The position numbers were made by a program, and so were the translations under genes. This document shows positions 1 to 9,101 of a stretch of DNA of 64,000 nt, piece after piece. Each line of letters starts with the position of its first letter. Positions within the stretch are counted from its first letter, which is position 1. Source of the DNA: Silene conica (Eukaryota; Streptophyta; Magnoliopsida; Caryophyllales; Caryophyllaceae); NCBI GenBank assembly GCA_029255685.2, contig CM055316.2, positions 77,994,861-78,058,860 on the forward strand. Reading direction: 5' to 3'. The notes below the pieces were generated by a model, which searched no databases, was not told where the DNA came from, and saw only the letters and a list, made by a program, of their open reading frames with translations.

Positions 1-109
1 GCCTAATACAGGCCCAATATCCTAATATCATCAGATTCAAGATGAGGAGACTCAAGGCCCAAGTTTTTTTACCTGTATTGGACTTATAGACTCTGAAGAT
101 AGTTTGGGG

Positions 110-572
110 ATTTCAAATGCCAGACGGCAAAATCAGCTCCCGTATAGAAAGGCAATAATCCCTTTGAGGGGAATGTAGAATAGGTTGTAATCCTGAAATC
201 CATGGGCTTGTAAGCAGATTAACCGAATCTCTATTGCCCAATTTCCACGCGAAAGCAAGCATTGCTTTATGCGCGGCACGACAGATACCCCGTCCACCAA
301 AAAGACGGTTCAAAAACCTTAGGTTTTGCCTGAGGAATGGAAAAATCCTTCTTGTACTTTGGTAGTAAAAACTTTGCGAGAATACTATCTGGATGATAGT
401 AAATTCTCCAAAAATTGTTAAGAGTGATGTCTGTTCTAGTAGCGCAACAGATTAAAATCTGAATCTGCCAATTTTCTTTTGGGCTTGCAGATAGCCTTTT
501 GAAATCCAATGATGGCACGCCATGATGTAGATTTTTGCCACCATAGTTGTTTGATACGGACGAGTATGTTAA
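110..572 (-). pseudogene. Decayed LINE (non-LTR retrotransposon) pol fragment
   Basis: Two overlapping minus-strand reading frames (267-575 and 113-313) carry pieces of the linker and zinc-binding region that follows the reverse transcriptase in plant L1-type LINEs. Recognisable words are FWRIYYHPDSILAKFLLPKY (the usual 'WR..t.PdSL.ak.l..KY' block), FEPSFWWTGYLSC, and then KLGNRDSVNLLTSPWI (the 'iGnG..i....PWi' block) in a second frame. The switch of frame and internal stops show it is dead. No poly(A) tail or target duplication was seen. Family assignment rests on motif memory, not a search. Confidence 0.55.
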
Positions 573-1332
573 CAAGGACTTACCACACCGATTTGTACAA
601 GTTATTTGTTTACATATTTTACCATTTTATACTAGAAATATATTTTATCATCAATATAAACTACTCCGTATTGTATAATCATACATCACTCCTGAACACC
701 ACCACCTTTAAATGATCTCCCTCTCTTCTTAGTGTTTGTGTATAACCAAAACTAACAAATAACCAAAACGAAGAGATCACTTTTAAAACCTTGTCATGTC
801 CATCACTAACCTCGTCTTGATTCATATTTTGAGACACCCATGACAATTTAGCTAAATCAATATAATCACATATGACATATTCACATTAGATATTAAATAA
901 TTGAAATTGATCATTTTAGACGTATTATGAATCACTTACGTTATATTTTGGGAATTTTGGATAGTGCTTCTCATAATTACCTTTTATAGGCACTAAATAT
1001 TAGAAACATTCTTAAACCAAGGCGGTTTTTTGTCTTACTATATTCTACTCTTTCTAATTGTGATTCTTAAACCAAGGCGGTTTTTTGTCTTACTATATTC
1101 TACTCTTTCTAATTGTGAATATGTGTATTAGATTAACACTAAAACTTGAGACATAGACAATCGAGCAGGAACGTTTCTAATGTCCATAAAATAACGCCCT
1201 TTCTTCAAACATGAGTACATGATCGTCCTAATTCCCAATTTATTTTAGACGTACGATAAACAACTAAGCTTATATAAAACCAGGAACATTGAAAACACAG
1301 ACAATCGAGCAGTAAGTAAACAGCGGAACTTA
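573..1332. other. Intergenic, AT-rich, with a tandem duplication
   Basis: No gene is visible. The stretch contains the 55-bp tandem duplication listed separately and two copies of a short word (GACAATCGAGCAG) near 1157 and 1302, the second just downstream of the stop codon of the neighbouring gene. Confidence 0.6.
1008..1117. repeat. Perfect 55-bp tandem duplication (2 copies)
   Basis: Positions 1008-1062 and 1063-1117 are the same 55 bases with no visible mismatch; both begin ATTCTTAAACCAAGGCGG and end TCTAATTGTG. Perfect identity implies a recent duplication, or an assembly artefact. Confidence 0.9.
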
Positions 1333-4300
1333 TTAGTAGGCTTCGACATTTGTCTTCTCGGACTGCCCGGACAGGCTTCCAATGAACACTGAAACTGTTT
1401 GTAGAACGTTTTTCTTAGTCACTTCGGATAATTTCTTGTCAGGTATCGATCCAGGCGTGTTTGATGCTCCTTTGATCACAATGTGAGGCACTCCATTTGA
1501 TATTGCCGTCTGAAACATGCATTTTAAACCATCGTATATACACAATAGGAGTTTTTTTCATTTTATTTACCCTATTACTTAACCCGTTTTATGTAGAGGT
1601 GATCGTTTGCGGGCTTGGGCCGGACACGGGCCGGGCCGCCTTGAGAAAAAGTGTCCGGCGGGCCAATTTTTTATGTCCGTGCCCGCTAAAACGAGTTTGT
1701 TGAAGTGTCCGTACCCGTCCGTTATAAGTTGGCGGGCCTGTCCATGGGCCGCCGAGCTTTAAAACATAAGAGTCACGAACTTAAAAATGATGTTTAAATA
1801 TCTCAAAATCCCAATATAGAAAATATTTATGCGACAAGAAAATGTGTTATGCTAATATTGGTTTCATAAGCATAACAAATAGGGCAAAAAAGGTAAACAA
1901 ACGAGTAAGTTTATGGGTGGATTTCTCATTTCATTATTATTTTTCGTTATTAATTTATTTGGGTATGGGATTACTACATGGACTTAATAGTTAATTAGTT
2001 TAGTAAATAATATACATAAAGTAAAAATTACATGATGAGCCTTAGCGGGCCTAGCGGGTTGTCTACGAATATTTTTACTTAGTCCATACCCGCCAATTAA
2101 TTTAGCGGGCCGAGTTTTCCTTGTCCATTAACCATTTATTTGAATATTTTCCGTGACCAAGCCCGCTCAAATAGCGGGCCGGACGGGCCGGACTAGCCCG
2201 GACATGATCAGCTCTAGTTTTATGTTTAAGATCTATGTACTAGTTTCAAAACTCTAGTCTCAACAGCTTAGGAGTGGGCCGGGCTGACCGGGGCAGGGTG
2301 GGCCGGATTAGGCAAACCCATAACCGGCCCGGGATTGAGGAGGTTCAACATGGACCGGGCCTAATAGAGCTGGTCAGGTCATCTGCTTCAGTTTATTTCA
2401 AATAATATCAAATTATAAAAATAACACCGGTTTAGTAGACGTCATTACAGATTTACAGATGTAATACTGGGCCGGGTTGAATTGATTCGACCCGGCTCGA
2501 CCCTTAGTCCCTTATTTATGACGGGTCTGGCAAGGATATTCATGGGTCAGGCGGGCTGGGTTAAAATCGACATTTTTTTTCTTAAGTCTTATTAAGTGAA
2601 ACGAAAAGTAAGTAAACTAACCGCTACAACGGCAGCACTCGCGGTATCAACAATGGTGATGTTGAGTTTCTTATTAAGGTAGGTACCAAAGGCAGAGTTC
2701 AACACGTAAATGTCGGACGAACCACCACGGTACCCTTCACCGATGCGAACAGAGGGACGCTCGCCAAAGTTGAGTCGTGCAGCGAGCTGAAGCCACTCAG
2801 AATGAACATCGATAAAATAAGTCCTCGAGCTGCCGGTCGGGTTGTAAACATTGGTTTTTAAGGATGTAATGTGTCCCAATGAGTTTCCTCCTGCTTCCGG
2901 CACATTGTATTCTCCTATTTTCAATGAAGGATACCTTACTTTTGCCTCGGGTTCCTGCGTGTTACAACATATTGTTTTGCAATTAATGACAACGGTTTTT
3001 CTAATATCTGCCTCCAAAAGGGTACAGGTAAGAAAAAATGTTCGTTATGTGCATGTTTTAGGATTAATTGATAGAAATACTCCGAAATATGAGTAAACGG
3101 CTCAAAATACTCTAAACTTTATTTTAACTGCCAATATAACCAACTAATACCCTCATTTGCTTTGAATAGAATTTGTTATTTTATTAACTTATTGTAGCAT
3201 GTTTTAATCGTGTGATTAGGCGAATAGAGTAACAGAGAAGTAAAAATAGAAAGACGGGTTAAAGAAGACTTAGAAATTTCTTCACTTATTTAGCATGCAA
3301 CAGGTCATATATTATAATAAAAGCGAATGAGAGCATTAGTTGGTTATATTAATAGTTAAAATAGAATTTGAAGTATTTTGAGCAGACAACCTAATTCAGA
3401 GTATTTATATCAATTAATCATATTTTTATCGGTTTAGAGTCGAGTATTTGTTTAAATCTTTTACCTCCCAACTCCAAACACCGGCGAACGCAACTTGAGA
3501 AGGAATAACAACATCAGCAATGCTAACTTGATCGCTGACTGTTGCAGCAGATCCATAGTTGATGATTCCCTTGATCGGGAACAGATCTATCAACATTTGT
3601 ACAGTCGCCGCGACATTTGCCTGTACGAATTCGTATAATCTAAATCGTATTTATATATATTCGAATTACAGAACCAGTCACCCCTGTAAAGCTGTAAGTA
3701 ATTAGGATTGGAAAAACTTACACTTGGCTTCCCAGCAAGGACATGGATCACTGGTTCGTTCTTGAACGTCCCAAAGGTGAACGTCCTTCCTGCATAAGTA
3801 ACGGACATGGCCGTCACAAAAGGAACACAAAACCTGAATTAATATCAACTCGAAAAAAGAAAATCAAACAAAGGTCTTGTTCATTTCGGCTAAAACGAGT
3901 TCAATTGAATTAATTGGGGTACAACTTAATTAAGCTAAATTTAGTAACAGTTGAGTGAATTTAGTTGAACTAAAAGTTAATTTTGTAAAGAGATTAACTG
4001 AAAATAATTAATTGAACGTAAATAAAACTTAGCGGAATACAGCTACGCAAAACTGAAAGGAGTTGAAATTAAGCCAGAAAAAACAAGGCCAAAGTAATAT
4101 AAGCATATTATTATTACTTTGTATTATTAGTACCAACACATTACGAAGTATGTTATTGTTATTGTTATTGTTATTGTTATTATTATTGTCACAATGTCTT
4201 CTGTATGAGTTTAATAAATTTATTTTGTTACGCATTTGCAACCATTTCGATTTAGAGAGAAAAGAACGTTCTATATACCAGCAAAGACAATGTAAGGAAC

Positions 4301-4507
4301 AGAAAGGTTAGGTTCATAGTCAGTAGAGTTAGTAAGTAGACTCTCATCTGCAGTAGTAGAAATAACAAGTCCCAAGTAGGACCCAGCATCAGCCGTAAGT
4401 CGCTTCACAGCAGCGTGAATCGGGTGATTAACGGGTAATTGCATGGTGTCGGGCACCAGGAATAGGAGCCCGACGACTACCGCTAGCAATTTCATCATAC
4501 CAGCCAT
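1333..4507 (-). CDS. Bark storage protein-like (nucleoside phosphorylase superfamily)
   Basis: Five exons on the minus strand: 4507-4279, 3789-3722, 3620-3465, 2954-2622, 1509-1333 (963 nt, 320 aa), with GT/AG borders and unbroken phase. The protein starts with a hydrophobic signal peptide (KLLAVVVGLLFLVP), so it is probably vacuolar or secreted. Family words run along its length: GSYLGLVIS, GRTFTFGTFKNEPVIHVLAG, IKGIINYGSAATVSDQVSIAD, AFAGVWSWE, VDTASAAVVA, IVIKGASNTPGS. This matches the poplar bark storage protein/wound-induced family (about 310 aa), a PNP/MTAN-fold group used as vegetative storage proteins. The positions that carry the ribose-binding Glu and catalytic Asp in active nucleosidases read Ala (TASAA) and Asn (GASN), so enzyme activity is doubtful. 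A MITE of the A family lies in intron 1 and a hAT MITE in intron 4. The ATG at 4507 is the first in frame, preceded by a TATA-like box. Confidence 0.85.
1594..2216. mobile_element. hAT-type nonautonomous element (MITE-like, 623 bp)
   Basis: Ends are inverted repeats (TAGAGGTGATCG at left; the right end read in reverse starts TAGAGCTGATCA) and the element is flanked by a perfect 8-bp target duplication GTTTTATG (1586-1593 and 2217-2224), the hAT signature. The interior is rich in GCGGGCC words and has no ORF. It sits in intron 4 of the bark-storage-protein-like gene. Confidence 0.85.
2270..2570. repeat. GC-rich GGGCCGGG repeat tract, second hAT-like relic
   Basis: A patch dense in GGCCGGG and GACCCGGC words, much more GC-rich than its surroundings, between the 623-bp hAT element and exon 4 of the same gene. 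Its composition resembles the hAT elements at 1594 and 5768, but I could not define matching ends or a target duplication. Confidence 0.35.
3873..4090. mobile_element. MITE family A, copy 1 (intronic)
   Basis: About 218 bp with imperfect inverted ends (GGTCTTGTTCATTTCGGCT at left; right end reversed GGCCTTGTTTTTTCTGGCT). The same interior words (GAACGTAAATAAAACTTA, TTAACTGAA, AGTTGAAATTAAGCCAGAA) recur at 24358, 27380 and 58408. It lies in intron 1 of the bark-storage-protein-like gene. Confidence 0.7.
4140..4190. repeat. TTATTG/TTA simple repeat
   Basis: A run of (TTATTG)n grading into (TTA)n in intron 1 of the bark-storage-protein-like gene. It produces spurious poly-Leu and poly-Asn reading frames on the two strands. 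Confidence 0.9.
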
Positions 4508-4587
4508 TTTTTTTGTGAATATGTAAGAATGCGAATATTATTGAGTTTCAAGATTGTGTGTGAAATGTGATTAAGCAACTCGTGAAT

Positions 4588-4595
4588 TTATATAG
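4588..4595 (-). promoter_or_regulatory. TATA box candidate of the bark-storage-protein-like gene
   Basis: On the minus strand the sequence reads TATATAAA about 80 bases upstream of the start codon at 4507, a plausible distance for a plant core promoter with a 5' leader of roughly 50 nt. No transcription start can be read directly. Confidence 0.45.
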
Positions 4596-5245
4596 GCGAT
4601 GTACTAGGGTTAGATTTACACAATGTGTGAACCACAATCTTTCTACATCGACAATCTCATTTTCCTTTATTTTAAGACGGTACATACTTCGTTTCATGTT
4701 CCTTAAGTACGTAGTCCTGGTTCCATTTTTTTAGGACACAAATTCTCATTTGTGACGGACATATCTGTTGCAAACTCAAGTAACACCCATGTGGGGTGTA
4801 TAAGACAAAATCATAATATGTAGGGAAAAGCAGATTGTTTCGTCTTATTCTATCATATGAATAGTACTTGCCTCGTCGCAAGACGCAAGATAGGAGAGAC
4901 TTGTTGTTTTTAGGAAGTAATGAGTTTCTTTCTTAAATCTATTTAACGTATTATATATCTAAAACGGTTCGATATTATTTAAAATGTAATCTGAATTGCC
5001 GAAAGAAAACAAAATTTCCTGATTTTTTTTATTAAAAAATAGAGAGGATCTTCGACTCGAACACAAAAAATCTCAACCGTGAAACACATGTGGTCAATGT
5101 GGATATTGAACTATTGAAGGTGAATTTGAATTTTTGTTGCGCTTTTTCTAGTAAGGTCGTAGTGAACTTGTGACGGACAAAAACAAATTATAAAAAAGAT
5201 AAATTAAACTAAATTTCAATATCACTACCTCATCTTAAAAGTGTA
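4596..5245. other. Upstream intergenic stretch, no gene seen
   Basis: AT-rich sequence upstream of the bark-storage-protein-like promoter. Short reading frames here have no recognisable protein features and no repeat structure was noticed. Confidence 0.5.
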
Positions 5246-5254
5246 TTAAATTTT

Positions 5255-5693
5255 GGGATATTCTACCTTAATTTTTTGGCTTTCTACATGATATCCCTAC
5301 TTTTTTTAAAACATACAAGATACCTATGTGATAACTTGAACGCGTAAGCAAGCTTGTCATTTACTATCACATGACATAAGGACTCTATTAGACTCAATAT
5401 CCATCTCGATCCTAATATTTATAGATATATATGGGCTAAAAAACTGCTGACGGAAAAATTATTGACCTTTGCCAAATTATCACGTCCAAAGAATGGATAT
5501 TAATTCTAATAGAGTCCTTATGTCATGGGACGATAAATGTCAAGTTTGGTTATGCGCTTAAGTAATCATTCAACGCTCAAAATTGAGTTTAATTGACGAA
5601 AAATAAAGTTTAGGGGTACACGTGGTGATAATAATCACAATTAGGGTACCATGTAGAAAGTCAAAAAAATTGAGTGTACCATGTAGAATATCC
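5255..5693. mobile_element. Mutator-type MITE with 9-bp target duplication
   Basis: The two halves are long imperfect inverted repeats: left end GGGATATTCTACC, right end reversed GGATATTCTACATGG, and further inside the words for 'ttctacatg' and 'gagtccttatgtca' pair across the centre. It is flanked by a perfect 9-bp duplication TTAAATTTT (5246-5254 and 5694-5702), the length typical of Mutator-like elements. No coding capacity. Confidence 0.8.
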
Positions 5694-5767
5694 TTAAATT
5701 TTCTACTATCTATTTTCGAATAACTCAATTGGATGTATACATCTCCAATAGTAGCTACAATTTATGT

Positions 5768-6077
5768 TAGTGGTGGACAACAGGCCGGGTCAGTATGGGT
5801 CGGGTTGGTGAGGTGGGAGTATGAGCCCACGCCACGGGTTGTGGGTGTGCGGGATGTGGCAGGCCGGGCTGGGAGATGATAGCCATGAACTGGCCCGGTT
5901 GCTCAAAATGGGTAAAAAGGACTGGGCGGGATTGAGCAGTGAGGCTGGGGTGGAGGGAGCCCGGCATTGACCCAGCTAAAGGAGGTGTATTAAGCACAGC
6001 AGGCATGGGAACGGGCCAGTGGGTTGAGGAATTGTTGACCCGGTTGGCCGGTGCGGGCTGGGTGTTGTCCAGGTCTA
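5768..6077. mobile_element. hAT-like GC-rich MITE
   Basis: Inverted ends TAG..TGGACAACA and (reversed) TAGACCTGGACAACA, with a GC-rich interior full of GGCCGGG and GGGTTGG words. A 10-bp word TAGCTACAAT occurs just outside both ends (5752-5761 and 6076-6085) but is offset from the left TIR by a few bases, so the exact left border is uncertain. Confidence 0.55.
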
Positions 6078-6513
6078 GCTACAATGCTTGATTTGCTATT
6101 TGCCACCTTGTTTTTAAGCCACTTTGCTCTACAGCTACAAACTGTTTCAATGATGTGCTATGACAGTTTGTAATAACTAGTTCGAGTCCATCTACAATAT
6201 TACGTTCATCCAATGAAAATATACTCGTTAAGATTATAGATGAGAAAGTGTATAAGAGAGAATTAATTATTGATTAAGATGCTTACACTGATATGTGTTT
6301 ATGTATATAATACTAACAATTTAATTAGCCCTAATTTGTCAAACCCTAATGATAGACGGGCCTAATACAGGCCAGCCTCCTAACAATACTTGTATACGTT
6401 TTTTTCCAATACAATGCTACATAACTTGGTAGAGTTATCATTTTTGCAAGTAACACTTAAATCATTCCAACTCAAACAACGGGTCGCTTGTTTAATATTA
6501 CGGTATATGTTAA

Positions 6514-7268
6514 TGTTAAACAGAATAAGAGGCAAAGGTTGATTGTATTATTGAGAATTGTGTTCTTTTACATTGATATGTGACGATCTATTTATCCTCA
6601 TAAAACCCTAGCATATAGAAACCCTAATGATATATGGGCTAAGCCCAATATTCTAATACCCTCCCGCAATCGTAAAGGCAGTACGAACTTTACGATTGGA
6701 GAAAATACAAAACAAAAACAAAAAACAGAATTAACATAAGAAAAAGAACAAAAAACAGAATTAACATAAGAAAAAGAACATCTTCGGCTCTTCATCTTGA
6801 GATTTCTACTCGCTAGACAATTTTTGGTGCGTAACTCGCCAGTTTTTTCAGTGCGTAACTCGCCAGTTTTTTCAATGCGTAACTCACCAGTTTTTTTTCT
6901 TACCACCTTGATTAAAGAAATTAGATATTTTAGATCTGTCATCGAATTGAAGAAGAGAAGAAAAAGAACAAAAAACTTTTTTTTTTTTGGTTTTTTTTTT
7001 TAAAATAAAATAAAATAGATATTATTCTAAAATCCAGCCGGAGGGCACCATAGTTAATTAGTCCCTCCGGCAGGGCAGCGGAATGCCGTTTTTAGGCCTC
7101 AAGAGCGAGAGGCTCTGATACCATGTTAAACAGAATAAGAGGCCAAGGTTGATTGTATTATTGAGAATTGTGTTCTTTTAAATTGATATGTGACGATCTA
7201 TTTATCCTCATAAAACCCTAGCATATAGAAACCATAATGATATATGGGCTAAGCCCAATATTCTAATA
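6514..7268 (-). mobile_element. TRIM retroelement, 145-bp LTRs (TRIM-1)
   Basis: Two near-identical direct repeats, 6514-6658 and 7124-7268 (145 bp each), enclose a 465-bp non-coding interior. On the minus strand the interior starts directly after the LTR with TGGTATCAGAGCC (7123-7111), the classical initiator-tRNA-Met primer site, and ends with the purine tract GCGGGAGGG beside the other LTR. A 5-bp target duplication GTTAA flanks the element (6509-6513 and 7269-7273). The interior holds tandem repeats (GTGCGTAACTCGCCAGTTTT, three copies near 6827-6896; a 30-bp unit near 6720-6780). Size, primer site and lack of ORFs define a terminal-repeat retrotransposon in miniature. Confidence 0.88.
7111..7123 (-). 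other. Primer binding site of TRIM-1
   Basis: Read on the minus strand: TGGTATCAGAGCC, complementary to the 3' end of plant initiator tRNA-Met, immediately adjacent to the LTR. Confidence 0.85.
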
Positions 7269-7697
7269 GTTAAAAATACTTCATTACTTAAAATGAATCG
7301 TTGAAGACGTTTTAAAGTAATTTGGTTGTCTTCCTAAGCCAAATTGTATGTAGGTTGCCCTCATAAAATTATACTTGTATGTGAATTTGACGAATCCATT
7401 TGCTTATTTCAAACAACGTATTGTATAGAAATTTCTTGATCGCATATTCCTTTTTAAAGTTATAGATAAAAAATACAATCGTCTGAAACTAGAAATTGCG
7501 CTTAAAAAGTAAAAACTCGACTATGATAAATAATCATTATATATGTGTGCTGTGTAGTATGGGTCCATGAGTCCATGATTACTGTCCTACATGGTTCTTT
7601 TTGGTACAATTATCGTCCTAATTTGTCTGATGGGTATGGACTATGGATGAGTGATATTGCTAAAAAAAAATAAACACGTGCTCCATTTTTAAAGGAG

Positions 7698-7870
7698 TAA
7701 GTCTTGCTTGTGACGGGTCATTATTTGTGACGGATATTTTGTGAGATAAAATAGATACAAAATGAGTTAGTGAAGAAAGGGGACCACATGAATAGCGTCA
7801 AAGAGAGAGAAAAAGTGCATATTTTGTGAGAGAAAACGGTATCCGTCACAAATGAAAATTTGTGTTTTTA
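7698..7870. mobile_element. MITE family B, copy 1 (GTGACGG type)
   Basis: A short element with GTCTTGCTTGTGACGGGTC at one end and ATCCGTCACAAATG near the other, with an interior TTTTGTGAGATAAAATAG...AGAGAAAACGG. The same arrangement occurs in reverse at 54586-54772, and a cut-off copy is at 59268-59296. Exact borders are approximate. Confidence 0.6.
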
Positions 7871-8244
7871 AAGGTAGGTAAAATACTAATAATTGTAGTA
7901 AACAAATAATTTATTTAACTTTCATTAAGATGACATTTCTAATGAATATACAAAATAAATATATAATAAATACCAAAAGATCTATCATATGTTATTAGAG
8001 GCAATATTTAGAGAATATTCTAAATATTGTGATTTTATTTGTTCGACTCAATTTTGGTATAAACATAATATTGTTACCAATATTTTAGCATGTATTTTAG
8101 GTTAGCAATATGTCTTTGTAACCTAGTAGTACTCTTTTTCGTATGAGTTGTATATATTGACACTCTCATCTAATACAAAACACACAAACAAACTTACGTA
8201 CAAAATTTCTCTTTTGTCAAATTATTGTTTTGTCAAATTCTATA

Positions 8245-8258
8245 TGGTATCAGTTGGG
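8245..8258 (+). other. Primer binding site of the truncated copia element
   Basis: TGGTATCAGTTGGG, a variant of the initiator tRNA-Met primer site, just inside the 5' LTR. Confidence 0.65.
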
Positions 8259-8282
8259 TTTCGTATTCTCGAATCCTAAATA

Positions 8283-9101
8283 ATGACAGGCGCTGAGGTC
8301 TCTTCTTCCACGCCACATATCACCAAACCCGCTTACGCCCTATCCTCTTCCGATGGAGTCTCCGCAAAAATTACTCATGTGGTCTTAAAAGGCTCTAATT
8401 ATACGGAATGGTCTAAGGGTTTTCGTAACGGTTTGGGGGCAAAAAGGAAGCTAGGCTTCGTCGATGGTTCCCTCGCACGTCCTGCGGACGATTCCGCCGA
8501 TCTTGACGACTGGTCTACTGCCAACTATACGGTAATTGCTTGGATTTTTAACACTATTGATCCCACCATTCGATCTTCTATCTCATATCGGGATACGGCG
8601 GTGGAATTGTGGGACGATATTCGTAATCGCTTTTCCCGTGGTAATGGCATTAAAGTCTATCATTTGGAGTCGGAAATTTCCGACTGCAAACAAAGGGAGG
8701 ATGAATCTGTCATGGAATTTTATGGTAGATTAAAGAAGCTTTGGGACGACGTCAATGATTATGACGCTCTTCCGACTTGTGACTGCTCCGGTTGTAAGTG
8801 CAATATCTCTGTCAAGTTGCGGAAACGCCGTGAAACACGCCAAACTCGCAAATTTCTGATGGGTTTGCTCCCGTGTTACTCCACGGCTCGTTCAACAGTG
8901 TTAGGTATTACTCCGTTACCTTCATTGGACTCTGTGTATTCCCGCATCGTACAGGACGAAGAAGTGCAAAACATCACTCAGGAACAGCCCGCGGCCATGG
9001 CTCTCGCCGTTCAGAGCTCTCGACCGGGAAAGAAACCAGGTAAACCACGTCCATCTTGCTCTCACTGTCAAAAACCGGGTCATAGCGAACCCAATTGCTA
9101 G
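8283..9101 (+). pseudogene. copia gag polyprotein segment
   Basis: A 272-aa frame from ATG 8283. It begins with the copia gag region (HVVLKGSNYTEWSKGFRNGL, then WDDIRNRFSRGNGIKVYHL and FLMGLLPCYSTARSTVLG) and ends in a CCHC zinc knuckle CSHCQKPGHSEPNC (CX2CX4HX4C) that packages RNA. The frame ends at TAG 9099-9101, but translation past it continues in frame with EKYGYPEG, the normal continuation after the knuckle (where Trp is usual), so TAG looks like a TGG mutation. Confidence 0.8.

Noticed and set aside
1580-2230. GC-rich island suspected to be a CpG island or foreign gene
   Set aside because: Matching TIRs and a perfect 8-bp duplication show it is a hAT-type element.
4029-4311. Overlapping frames with poly-Asn and poly-Leu
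   Set aside because: They are the two strands of a TTATTG/TTA simple repeat within intron 1 of the bark-storage-protein-like gene.
5767-6006. Proline-rich 79-codon frame on the minus strand
   Set aside because: It lies wholly inside a GC-rich hAT-like MITE; the frame is a by-product of GGCCGGG composition.
6598-7003. Repetitive frames with KTGELR / RNSPVF repeats
   Set aside because: They translate the internal tandem repeats and LTR of TRIM-1; no family features.
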